Below are positions 1 to 6,984 of a stretch of 10,729 bases of DNA, piece by piece. The translations under genes and the position numbers were made by a program. The notes under the pieces were generated by a model. It was not told where the DNA came from and ran no database searches. It worked only from the letters and a program-made list of their open reading frames with translations. The DNA is from JAQBYK01 sp964499425 (GTDB taxonomy: Bacteria; Patescibacteriota; Gracilibacteria; UBA1369; LOWO2-01-FULL-3): NCBI GenBank assembly GCA_964499425.1, contig CAZCLD010000049.1, forward strand, positions 1 through 10,729, in the 5' to 3' direction. Within the stretch, counting starts at the first letter, position 1, and each line of letters begins with the position of its first letter.

Positions 1-2053
1 CATCTTGCACCCCAATGTACCTTTCAGTCCCAACATAATTACCATTCACATCATGAACAGCTATTTCCCGATTAAATGTCACAATACCTGTATGAGCAAA
101 GGCTTTATGTGCCCATTTTTTCCCTCCTCTATAAATAAGCACATCCCCTTTTCTATAGTTTTGATAGCCAAAAACAATCCCCTCTTTGCCAGTCCTCCGT
201 ACATTCTCTCTCATCAACCTGGCTGCTAAGTATCTAACACTTCCAACTTTACCCCTCCGACTTCCCCCATCAACACCAAGACCCAGCATTGTACTAACTG
301 CATATGCACAACACTTTTTCCCTCCATTATGGGGATAATCCAAATATTGTTTTAATGCGGTAAAATTATAGTCAATTGGACCACTTAAACCTTTCGCTCT
401 CTTCGACATTCTAACAAGATCGAGCAATGTAACTCTTTGGCCATCATCTCCAATAAGAAAGCCCAATCTAGATCTGTTAGCTTTTATATATGCTACAGCA
501 TCATCGACACTCATCCCCTGCGGTGCATCTAATTGAGAATAAAGACTCTCGAAGAATTTATCGGAATCAATGGGTTGGCTAAGCTCTTTAAGCTTTTTCA
601 TCAACTCTGCTTGGTCTTTGTTTGCTAATCGATTTAAAGTATCTAGATGATTCAAATCAAAATCATAGCCACCTCTAAACTCATAGCCCAAGAATTTATG
701 GGCTTTGCCACCTTTTTGAAGAGCTTGTATGAATTTTACCGTGTTATTTGGTTCTACACCTTTAGCAACCTCGGAAAACGCCCATTTCTCTAAATCTTCG
801 ATTTTCCTACCTCTAGCATTTTCAAAATAATATCCATCTTTAGATTTCTCATCTTTCACAATTCTTAAACCCTCTGGAAGCTCTTTTTTCTGCCCATCCT
901 CCAAACCCTTCAAAGCTTCTTTCAAATAAGCTTTATCGGTCAACTTCTTAGTTAGGCCCTCTTTACGCGTCGTCAATGAAGGCTTCCATCCAAGCATCCC
1001 AGAACACCCCCCATTAAAAGCAACCAAATAAAGACCACCATTGATCTCAGATTTACTATCCATCCTAATACTGAAATGATCAAGGAGAGCCTCAATCCGA
1101 GTAAGATCAACTTTGGCTTTTCTAATTTTTTCCGCCTCAACCTTGCCTACATCAGCTTTTAGCTTGTCTGGATCACCAGTACGTAACGATTTCATGCTTG
1201 AGATAGGATAGTCCGTCCTACCAGCATATGCTAAAACCTCCGCTGGAGTGGTAGTAACAGCACTTGTATGAGCATCATTCGCTTCTTTGTTATGCAGATA
1301 ATTCTGCTTTTCTTCAGCAACGGCCTTTTTATATGGCTCCTTTTGCTCATCCCTAACAGCAAGCGGCTTAATCCTATACCCCCCAAAAACAGGGATATAT
1401 TTGCCTCCAGCAGTATAGTAACCTACTCTACCTCTCTTTATTTGCCTCGTACCACGCCTGGTGTGACCCTTTAAATCAGTAATTTCAACTTCTGTAACAC
1501 TTGGAGGAAGCAAGTCCCCAGCGCCAAGGCCATATTTCGTTTTATAAGTATTATCTAGAGCATCTTTAATAATTAAAGTGTCTCCTTCCTTCCTTAAATA
1601 TATTTGAGCTAACTTCCCATATTTTCGCTGCTGCTCATCTTCTTTAAGTCCAAGCCACTCCCAACCACCTTGTAAATCAATCATTGTTACATCATCGCTT
1701 TCAGCCTTCCTTCGGAGTACTTCAATGGCCTTTGGCTCACCCTTATCAAGCATTTCATAATAGGATTTCGCTAAAGTAGCAAGTTTTGGTTTTGTCTTGG
1801 CAGTTTCAACCGCAACATCATCAGCCGCTTTTTCCCTCCCCTCTTTAAGAGGCGTCACTTCCTCCGGAGCAAGTTTCGGCTTTGCAGATGGCTTAGCCTT
1901 CGGTTGCACAGGTGGCTTAGCAGACGGCTTAACCTTGGGCTTTGCAGGTGGCTTAGCCACTGGGCCAGTTTTTGGCTTATTTGGTGAATCCCTAAAAACT
2001 AGCCTGCTAGGCTTTAGGAAATCCATCAAACTTCCGTACAATTTCTTTCTCAT
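1..2053 (-). CDS. Large protein with C-terminal NlpC/P60- or CHAP-like cysteine peptidase domain (partial, 3' end outside window)
   Basis: An uninterrupted minus-strand frame of 684 codons runs from an ATG at 2053-2051 off the left edge, so the C-terminus is missing. No signal peptide is visible: the start (MRKKLYGSLMDFLKPSRLVF) is basic and only mildly hydrophobic. Residues about 26-63 form a Pro/Lys/Ala tract. A long charged region of no recognised family follows. At about 575-684 the pattern resembles NlpC/P60 or CHAP peptidases: Cys581-Cys582 followed by AYAVSTMLGLG, then GDVLIY (636-641), AHTGIV (653-658) and AVHD (665-668). This would give a Cys582/His654/His667 triad, with the two histidines 13 residues apart as in NlpC/P60 enzymes. 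The inferred role is a peptidoglycan hydrolase or amidase; secretion is unproven. The ATG at 2026-2024, preceded by GGAAG, is an alternative start. A good sigma-70-like promoter lies just upstream. The reading frame is very secure, the domain call moderate. Confidence 0.8.
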   Translation of the reverse strand, partial: MRKKLYGSLMDFLKPSRLVFRDSPNKPKTGPVAKPPAKPKVKPSAKPPVQPKAKPSAKPKLAPEEVTPLKEGREKAADDVAVETAKTKPKLATLAKSYYEMLDKGEPKAIEVLRRKAESDDVTMIDLQGGWEWLGLKEDEQQRKYGKLAQIYLRKEGDTLIIKDALDNTYKTKYGLGAGDLLPPSVTEVEITDLKGHTRRGTRQIKRGRVGYYTAGGKYIPVFGGYRIKPLAVRDEQKEPYKKAVAEEKQNYLHNKEANDAHTSAVTTTPAEVLAYAGRTDYPISSMKSLRTGDPDKLKADVGKVEAEKIRKAKVDLTRIEALLDHFSIRMDSKSEINGGLYLVAFNGGCSGMLGWKPSLTTRKEGLTKKLTDKAYLKEALKGLEDGQKKELPEGLRIVKDEKSKDGYYFENARGRKIEDLEKWAFSEVAKGVEPNNTVKFIQALQKGGKAHKFLGYEFRGGYDFDLNHLDTLNRLANKDQAELMKKLKELSQPIDSDKFFESLYSQLDAPQGMSVDDAVAYIKANRSRLGFLIGDDGQRVTLLDLVRMSKRAKGLSGPIDYNFTALKQYLDYPHNGGKKCCAYAVSTMLGLGVDGGSRRGKVGSVRYLAARLMRENVRRTGKEGIVFGYQNYRKGDVLIYRGGKKWAHKAFAHTGIVTFNREIAVHDVNGNYVGTERYIGVQD
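1868..1960 (-). repeat. Pro/Lys/Ala-rich repeat tract encoded in the large minus-strand gene
   Basis: Residues about 32-62 of the minus-strand protein are built from degenerate short units ending in AKP or VKP. The eight-residue unit K(V/A)KPSAKP occurs twice. On the plus strand this shows as repeated ggcttagc-like words. Such tracts are usually extended linkers, sometimes crossing or binding cell wall. The tract could change length by slippage, but only one allele is visible. Confidence 0.75.
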
Positions 2054-2076
2054 CAATTCAATTAATCAATCCAATT

Positions 2077-2105
2077 ATTATACCTCATTTCTCATAAAAG
2101 CTCAA
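2077..2105 (-). promoter_or_regulatory. Sigma-70-like promoter for the large minus-strand gene
   Basis: Read on the minus strand, TTGAGC (2105-2100) is followed by a 17-base spacer and a perfect TATAAT (2082-2077). Transcription would start near 2070, leaving a leader of about 17 bases before the ATG at 2053. No Shine-Dalgarno sequence lies in that leader. This is the best promoter match seen in the window. Confidence 0.65.
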
Positions 2106-2137
2106 AGCTTAATAGGGCTTTAGAATGAGACATATGC

Positions 2138-2143
2138 TATATT
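2138..2143 (+). promoter_or_regulatory. Possible -10 box for priA, leaderless spacing
   Basis: TATATT ends exactly 6 bases before the priA ATG, so transcription would begin at or next to the start codon. There is no convincing -35 at 15-19 bases upstream. An alternative -10, TATGCT at 2133-2138, also lacks a good -35. It sits back to back with the promoter of the divergent gene in a 96-base interval. Confidence 0.3.
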
Positions 2144-2149
2144 TCCCCC

Positions 2150-4141
2150 ATGAAATTTGCAGAAATCATATTCCAACAGAAAGTAGGATCAGAAAAAAAC
2201 ACTCTAACTTACGAAATAAAGAATTTACCGTTTAAAATAGGCCAATTGGTTAGAGTCCCTCTTCGAAACCAAACCAAGACAGGTATCGTCTGGAGAATCC
2301 ACAACAAAAAACCAAGTTTCAAAACCGCTCAAGTAAAAGAAATCGTTACAGAAAAACCTCTTCTTTCAAAGGAACAAATCCAGCTTGCCAAGTGGATATC
2401 AGAGTATTACTTTTGCCCACTTTTTAAGGTCCTAAAATTGTTCATTCCAAAGAGGATATTTGAAGCCAGACCAATCAAATCACGTATAAGACCAAAAACC
2501 TTAGCAAAAAAATCCCCGGGGAAAAAACTCACCAAGGATCAAAAAGAAACAGTCAACACAATCATATCATCAAAAAAACAAACATTCCTATTACATGGGA
2601 TTACTGGATCAGGGAAAACTGAAATCTACGCACAACTCGCCAAACATTACATCAAAAAAGACCAACAGACCTTGATCCTGGTACCTGAGATTTCTCTTAC
2701 TCCTCAAACAATCGAGTATTTCGAAAAAACGCTCGGCCAAAAGGCCACAGTAATTAACAGCAAAATATCTGAAGGCGAAAAATACCAAGCATGGCAATCA
2801 ATTTGGACTGAAGAAACAAAACTTGTAATAGGATCGCGTTCAGCAATTTTTTGTCCATTCCAAAATCTTGGATTGATAGTTCTCGACGAAGAACACGAAT
2901 ATTCCTACAAACAGGATAATTCGCCTCGCTATTCAACCCACAAAGTTTCAGAAAAAATACAAGAAATATCCGCTAAATCAGATGATCCCATCAAAATAAT
3001 TTTAGGAAGTGCCACCCCAAACATAGAGACTGCAATTAAATACAACGATTCAACTATTCAACTCAAAGAAAGAATAGGAAAGTCCACTTTGCCTGAGGTC
3101 AAAATAGTTGACCTCCGTGAAGAATTCAAAAAAGAAAATTACTCCATTTTTTCAGACACACTAAAAGAAGAAATTAAAAAAATCCTCGAAAAAAAAGAGC
3201 AGGCTATTCTATTCCTAAACCGCCGTGGTAGCGCATCATCAGTGGTTTGTCGTGACTGCGGATACAGCGAAAAATGTAGCGGATGCGACATAACTCTCAC
3301 CTATCACGCACGCACCTTGGGCAACCCAGCTCTGATCTGCCATCACTGCGGGAAAATCAGTTCACCCCCAGATATATGCGAAGTATGCAAAGGTCCTAAC
3401 ATTCGATTCTTAGGAATAGGAACTCAAAAAATTGAAACCCAATTGGCAAAAGAATTCCCAAATGCTCGCGTTCTACGAGCAGATAAAGACACCACTTCTA
3501 CCAAACATGGTTTTGAAGAAATCTACAAAAGTTTTAGAAATCACGAGGCAGACATCCTAATCGGAACGCAAATGATTGCAAAAGGGCTACATCTCCCAAA
3601 AGTAAATCTTGTTGGAGTGATTCTCGCAGACATTGGCTTAAACATACCGGACTTTCGATCTTCCGAGCGCAATTTCCAGCTAATGACACAAGTCGCCGGC
3701 CGCGCCGGACGCACAGAAAAACCGGGAAAAGTCATAATCCAAACTTATAATCCAGATCACCTCTCACTCATCTGCACACAAGAACAAAATTATGACAAAT
3801 TTTTCAACTATGAACGCACTCAGAGAAAACTCATAAAAAACCCCCCGTTTAGCCAGCTCAGTAAACTCTTGATACAAGACAAATCACTCCCAAAATGCCA
3901 AGAAACAGTGAAAAAAATTGAAGACTATCTATGGAAAATCGCACGTGAAGACAAGATTACAGATCAAATTGAGATCAATTCTTACCCATCATATATAACC
4001 CGCCTACGAGGGAACTATCGCTATATCATTCTCATTAAATCAAAAAAAGACCAGAATAAAACTCTCCTAGAAAAACTCCCCAAAGAATATATAATGGACA
4101 CAAATCTGAAAATTGACATTGACCCCATCTCCATAACATGA
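2150..4141 (+). CDS. priA: Primosomal replication-restart helicase PriA, short form without winged-helix domain
   Basis: PriA is a 3'-5' superfamily 2 helicase that binds abandoned forks and starts replisome reloading. The 663 residues show an N-terminal 3'-end-binding domain (1-105), Walker A GITGSGKTEIY (150-160, Lys156), DEEH (246-249), GSATP (286-290), GTQMIAKG (472-479) and QVAGRAGR (514-521). The eight zinc-binding cysteines form four CxxC pairs (367/370, 376/379, 397/400, 410/413). The C-terminal domain ends in the family's IDIDPISI pattern. Walker A lies about 74 residues earlier than in E. coli PriA (Lys230, 732 residues), and the missing stretch corresponds to the winged-helix domain. 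The start ATG has no Shine-Dalgarno sequence. The stop overlaps the trpS start as ATGA, indicating translational coupling. The identification is very secure. Confidence 0.97.
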   Translation: MKFAEIIFQQKVGSEKNTLTYEIKNLPFKIGQLVRVPLRNQTKTGIVWRIHNKKPSFKTAQVKEIVTEKPLLSKEQIQLAKWISEYYFCPLFKVLKLFIPKRIFEARPIKSRIRPKTLAKKSPGKKLTKDQKETVNTIISSKKQTFLLHGITGSGKTEIYAQLAKHYIKKDQQTLILVPEISLTPQTIEYFEKTLGQKATVINSKISEGEKYQAWQSIWTEETKLVIGSRSAIFCPFQNLGLIVLDEEHEYSYKQDNSPRYSTHKVSEKIQEISAKSDDPIKIILGSATPNIETAIKYNDSTIQLKERIGKSTLPEVKIVDLREEFKKENYSIFSDTLKEEIKKILEKKEQAILFLNRRGSASSVVCRDCGYSEKCSGCDITLTYHARTLGNPALICHHCGKISSPPDICEVCKGPNIRFLGIGTQKIETQLAKEFPNARVLRADKDTTSTKHGFEEIYKSFRNHEADILIGTQMIAKGLHLPKVNLVGVILADIGLNIPDFRSSERNFQLMTQVAGRAGRTEKPGKVIIQTYNPDHLSLICTQEQNYDKFFNYERTQRKLIKNPPFSQLSKLLIQDKSLPKCQETVKKIEDYLWKIAREDKITDQIEINSYPSYITRLRGNYRYIILIKSKKDQNKTLLEKLPKEYIMDTNLKIDIDPISIT

Positions 4142-5109
4142 AGACAGTACTATCCGGTGTACAACCCAGCGGCAAACCCCACCTCGGCAACTATCTCGGT
4201 GCAATGCGCCAACACATTGAAATGCAAGAAGAATACCAGTGCTATTTGTTTATCGCTGATTTACATGCACTAACAACTGTTCGAGATCCCGAGTTAATGC
4301 GTTCTCAGACCTACGATCTCGCAGTTTCCTACCTAGCTCTTGGGCTTGATCCTGAAAAAACAGTTTTCTTCAAACAATCTGATCTGCCAGAACACTCAGA
4401 GCTCTGCTGGATCTTGGATTGTATTGTAAAAATGCCCTTCCTTGAACGAGCACATGCATGGAAAGATGCTCAAAACAAGGGTAAAAAAGAGATTTCCGTA
4501 GGACTCTTCAACTATCCAATTCTGCAAGCAGCAGACATTCTTTTGTATCAACCAGACTTGGTCCCAGTCGGGCCCGATCAAAAACAACACATTGAGATGA
4601 CCCGCGATATCGCAACAACCTTCAATCACACTTTTGGAGAAGTATTCCAAATCCCCGAACCACACATAAAAGAAGATGTAGGACTAATTCCAGGCACTGA
4701 TGGTCAAAAGATGAGCAAATCGTACAACAACACAATCGAGATTTTCGCACCCGAGGCAGAGTTGAAAAAACAAGTCATGGGAATAGTCACAGATTCAACA
4801 GGAGTAGAAGAACCAAAAGATCCAGACAAATGTAATGTGTTTACACTCTATAAACTTCTTGCAAGCAAGTCAGAAACAAATAAGTTAGCAGAGAAATATA
4901 AGAAAGGTGGGTTTGGTTACGGAGATGCCAAAAAGTTATTGTTGGAAAAAATTCTCAGTCACTTTAAGGAAGCCCGCACCAGATACGAAGAGTTATTCCC
5001 ACAAAAAGATAAAGTCTACAAAGCCCTAGAGGAAGGGGCAAACAGGGCAAAGGAGATGGCTAGAAAAACCCTAGATGTAGTCAAAGAAAAAGTGGGCTAC
5101 AAAATCTAA
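4138..5109 (+). CDS. trpS: Tryptophanyl-tRNA synthetase
   Basis: This class I aminoacyl-tRNA synthetase joins tryptophan to tRNA-Trp in the cytoplasm using ATP. The 323-residue length is normal for bacterial TrpRS. GVQPSGKPHLGNYLGA near the N-terminus carries the HIGH-type motif as HLGN (15-18). The Trp-pocket region YPILQAADILLY and VGPDQKQHIEMTRDIA (about 126-159) is conserved, and the second class I signature is intact as KMSKS (191-195). The helical tRNA-binding C-terminal part ends in a lysine-rich helix. The ATG overlaps the priA stop by four bases, so expression probably depends on the upstream message. No Shine-Dalgarno sequence precedes it. Nothing appears damaged. Confidence 0.98.
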   Translation: MKTVLSGVQPSGKPHLGNYLGAMRQHIEMQEEYQCYLFIADLHALTTVRDPELMRSQTYDLAVSYLALGLDPEKTVFFKQSDLPEHSELCWILDCIVKMPFLERAHAWKDAQNKGKKEISVGLFNYPILQAADILLYQPDLVPVGPDQKQHIEMTRDIATTFNHTFGEVFQIPEPHIKEDVGLIPGTDGQKMSKSYNNTIEIFAPEAELKKQVMGIVTDSTGVEEPKDPDKCNVFTLYKLLASKSETNKLAEKYKKGGFGYGDAKKLLLEKILSHFKEARTRYEELFPQKDKVYKALEEGANRAKEMARKTLDVVKEKVGYKI

Positions 5110-5116
5110 AACCCTC

Positions 5117-5145
5117 TTGCACTTTAATCTCCCTTCAACTAGATT
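5117..5145 (+). promoter_or_regulatory. Weak promoter candidate upstream of pyrG
   Basis: TTGCAC (5117-5122) and TAGATT (5140-5145) stand 17 bases apart in the trpS-pyrG gap. Each matches the sigma-70 consensus only partly (3/6 and 4/6). Transcription would start near 5152, giving a leader of about 26 bases. The -10 overlaps the right arm of the inverted repeat at 5123-5148, so at most one of the two may be functional. Confidence 0.25.
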
Positions 5146-5148
5146 AAA
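5123..5148 (+). repeat. Perfect 8-base inverted repeat in the trpS-pyrG gap
   Basis: TTTAATCT (5123-5130) and AGATTAAA (5141-5148) are perfect reverse complements around a 10-base loop. The stem is AT-rich and no T-run follows on either strand, so it is a poor intrinsic terminator. It could be a processing or regulator-binding site, or chance. It is the only structure seen in this 68-base gap. Confidence 0.45.
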
Positions 5149-5177
5149 AAGGTAGGGCAATTTAACAATTCGATCGT

Positions 5178-6785
5178 TTGTGTAAATACATCTTTGTCAC
5201 GGGAGGTGTCTGTAGTTCGTTAGGTAAGGGAATAGCTGTAGCGTCAATCGGCGCACTGTTAAAGGCCTCAGGCCAAAAAGTCTTCACTCAGAAGCTGGAT
5301 CCTTACCTCAATGTCGACCCCGGAACAATGAGCCCTTTTCAACATGGAGAAGTCTTCGTAACCGACGATGGAGGGGAAACTGATCTGGATCTTGGCCATT
5401 ACGAGAGGTTTATCGACACAAGTCTCTCAAAACTCTCATCTGTAACAACTGGCAAAGTTTACGGTGAGGTTTTAGATAAAGAAAGAAAAGGCGGTTTCTT
5501 AGGACGCACCATTCAAATCATTCCTCACATAACCAATGCAATTAAGAATAAAGTCACAGAGGCAGCAAAAAAGAGCAAATGCGACATCATGATGGTTGAA
5601 ATTGGCGGAACGGTAGGAGATATCGAAGGACTCCCTTTTCTAGAAGCCATCCGCCAAATGCGATACGACCATGGACCTGAAAATGTGTTTTTTATTCACC
5701 TAACCCTCCTCCCCTATCTAGCAGGATCTAAGGAATTAAAAACAAAACCTACTCAAGCATCTGTAAGAGAGCTGCGCTCTATCGGAATTCAGCCAGATAT
5801 GATCTTGGCTAGAGCCGATCATCTGATAAAGAAAGATCATCTGAAAAAAATATCCCTCTTCTGCGATGTGGAAGAAAAGTATGTCATTCCTGCTCAAACT
5901 GTAGGATCAATCTACGAAGTCCCTCTAAACCTGCAACAATATAGAATAACCGAGTTAATTGCCAAGAAACTTCATCTCGGGCGCATCAAACCAAAGTTGA
6001 AAGAATGGCAAAGCGTTGACGATAAGATCAAAGCCAAAAAGAAACCTTTAAAAGTAGCACTAGTCGGTAAATACACAGGATTAGATGATGCATATCTGAG
6101 TGTAATCGAATCTATAAAAATTGCCTGTTATCACGCCCGTCGTGAACCAGAAATAATTTGGATTTCCTCAGAAAAGCTAGAAGAGGAAGATACAAAAACA
6201 TGGAAACAACTAAAGGATGCAGATGCCATACTAGTACCTGGCGGTTTCGGAGTAAGAGGAGTTGAAGGAAAGATTATGGCTGCAAAGTACGCCCGTGAAA
6301 ACAAAGTCCCATACTTAGGTCTCTGTCTAGGAATGCAGATTATGACCATCGAGTTTGCACGGTATGCCCTCAAAAATGACAAAATTACTTCTGAGGAATT
6401 CGATGAGGAAGGTAAAACAACAAAAAATAACTACATAATTCACTTCCTACCAGGACAATCTATAGCAAGCGATAAAGGAGGCACTCTAAGACTAGGCCAA
6501 TACCCTTGTCGTCTCAAGAAATCCAGTCTAGCAGGCAAACTTTACGGAAAAACCATGATCCATGAGAGACATCGTCACAGATATGAGATAAACAACAAAT
6601 TCGTAAAACCTCTTGAAAAAGCCGGCATGGTATTTTCCGGAATCTATCCAAAAGCAAACTTAGTAGAGATTGCTGAAATAAATGGCCATCCATTCATGAT
6701 CGGAAGCCAATTCCATCCAGAATTCAAATCCCGCCCTAACAAACCTCATCCTCTATTTAAAGGATTCATCGAAGCAGTGAAGTAA
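5178..6785 (+). CDS. pyrG: CTP synthase (glutamine-hydrolysing), TTG start
   Basis: PyrG converts UTP to CTP with ATP and glutamine-derived ammonia, the last step of de novo pyrimidine synthesis. The 535 residues contain the N-terminal synthetase domain (P-loop SSLGKG 13-18, KLDPYLNVDPGTMSP, DLDLGHYERF, EIGGTVGDIEG) and the C-terminal class I glutamine amidotransferase domain (nucleophile Cys383 in GLCLGMQ, His513 and Glu515 in FHPEF). The start must be TTG: an in-frame TAA lies at 5163-5165 and no ATG or GTG intervenes, while the family's KYIFVTGGV begins at residue 3. No Shine-Dalgarno sequence is seen. The protein ends soon after LFKGFIEAVK, slightly short for the family. Its TAA stop forms the first three bases of the foldback element, so the element may define the C-terminus. 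Confidence 0.98.
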   Translation: MCKYIFVTGGVCSSLGKGIAVASIGALLKASGQKVFTQKLDPYLNVDPGTMSPFQHGEVFVTDDGGETDLDLGHYERFIDTSLSKLSSVTTGKVYGEVLDKERKGGFLGRTIQIIPHITNAIKNKVTEAAKKSKCDIMMVEIGGTVGDIEGLPFLEAIRQMRYDHGPENVFFIHLTLLPYLAGSKELKTKPTQASVRELRSIGIQPDMILARADHLIKKDHLKKISLFCDVEEKYVIPAQTVGSIYEVPLNLQQYRITELIAKKLHLGRIKPKLKEWQSVDDKIKAKKKPLKVALVGKYTGLDDAYLSVIESIKIACYHARREPEIIWISSEKLEEEDTKTWKQLKDADAILVPGGFGVRGVEGKIMAAKYARENKVPYLGLCLGMQIMTIEFARYALKNDKITSEEFDEEGKTTKNNYIIHFLPGQSIASDKGGTLRLGQYPCRLKKSSLAGKLYGKTMIHERHRHRYEINNKFVKPLEKAGMVFSGIYPKANLVEIAEINGHPFMIGSQFHPEFKSRPNKPHPLFKGFIEAVK

Positions 6786-6957
6786 GCAAAGGTTAGGTAA
6801 TATTTGATAAAGCGACAATAGCGGACATTTGGGGAACCATTTCTTTCGAGTGACTATCTGCTTTATGCAGCTTGGCTGCAAAAGCAGAAGGAACGAGAAA
6901 TGGAATGGTCCAAATGGTAGCGTGTCGCTTTATCAAATATTACCTAACCTTTGCTTA
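6783..6957. repeat. 175-base foldback element with 35-base perfect terminal inverted repeats (MITE-like)
   Basis: Bases 6783-6817 (starting TAAGCAAAGGTTAGG) are perfectly complementary to 6923-6957 (ending CCTAACCTTTGCTTA). The interior adds further pairing: CATTTGG (6826-6832) with CCAAATG (6910-6916), CCATTTCT (6837-6844) with AGAAATGG (6896-6903), and an apical hairpin of CTGCTTT/AAAGCAG (6858-6864/6881-6887) plus GCAGC/GCTGC around a TTG loop. The whole folds as one long rod. Its ends are TA, consistent with a TA target duplication as in IS630/Tc1-mariner-derived MITEs, though TA is also part of the palindrome. It holds no gene and no T-run, so it is not a typical terminator. Alternatives are a structured RNA or an mRNA-stabilising stem. 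The structure is certain, the mobile origin inferred. Confidence 0.85.
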
Positions 6958-6978
6958 TCCCATTAGCTTTGATAAAAT
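6951..6978 (+). promoter_or_regulatory. Possible promoter for the PilC-N-like gene, -35 supplied by the foldback element
   Basis: TTGCTT (6951-6956), inside the right arm of the foldback element, is followed after 16 bases by TAAAAT (6973-6978). The -10 ends 6 bases before the ATG at 6985, so the message would be leaderless. The -10 matches 5/6 consensus bases, the -35 only 3/6. No Shine-Dalgarno sequence is present, which fits leaderless initiation. Confidence 0.4.
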
Positions 6979-6984
6979 GAACAC

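Noticed and set aside
1868..1960. Possible CRISPR-like or tandem DNA repeat
   Set aside because: The repeats are short, degenerate and in codon register with AKP-type amino-acid units, without spacers of regular length.
1797..2123. 108-codon plus-strand frame rich in Gly/Leu/Ala
   Set aside because: It is the complement of the Pro/Lys tract and promoter of the minus-strand gene; its repeats are explained by that gene.
4130..4145. Possible recoding of UGA as in code 25 or code 4
   Set aside because: priA ends with UGA exactly after the family's terminal DIDP pattern, where trpS begins by a typical ATGA overlap, so UGA acts as a stop here.
5149..5160. GGGC at the pyrG leader as a reiterative-transcription control site like that of Bacillus pyrG
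   Set aside because: No initiation site can be placed at the GGG, and the expected downstream attenuator with a T-run is missing.
6783..6957. Ordinary intrinsic terminator after pyrG
   Set aside because: The stem is far longer than needed and no T-run follows either arm.
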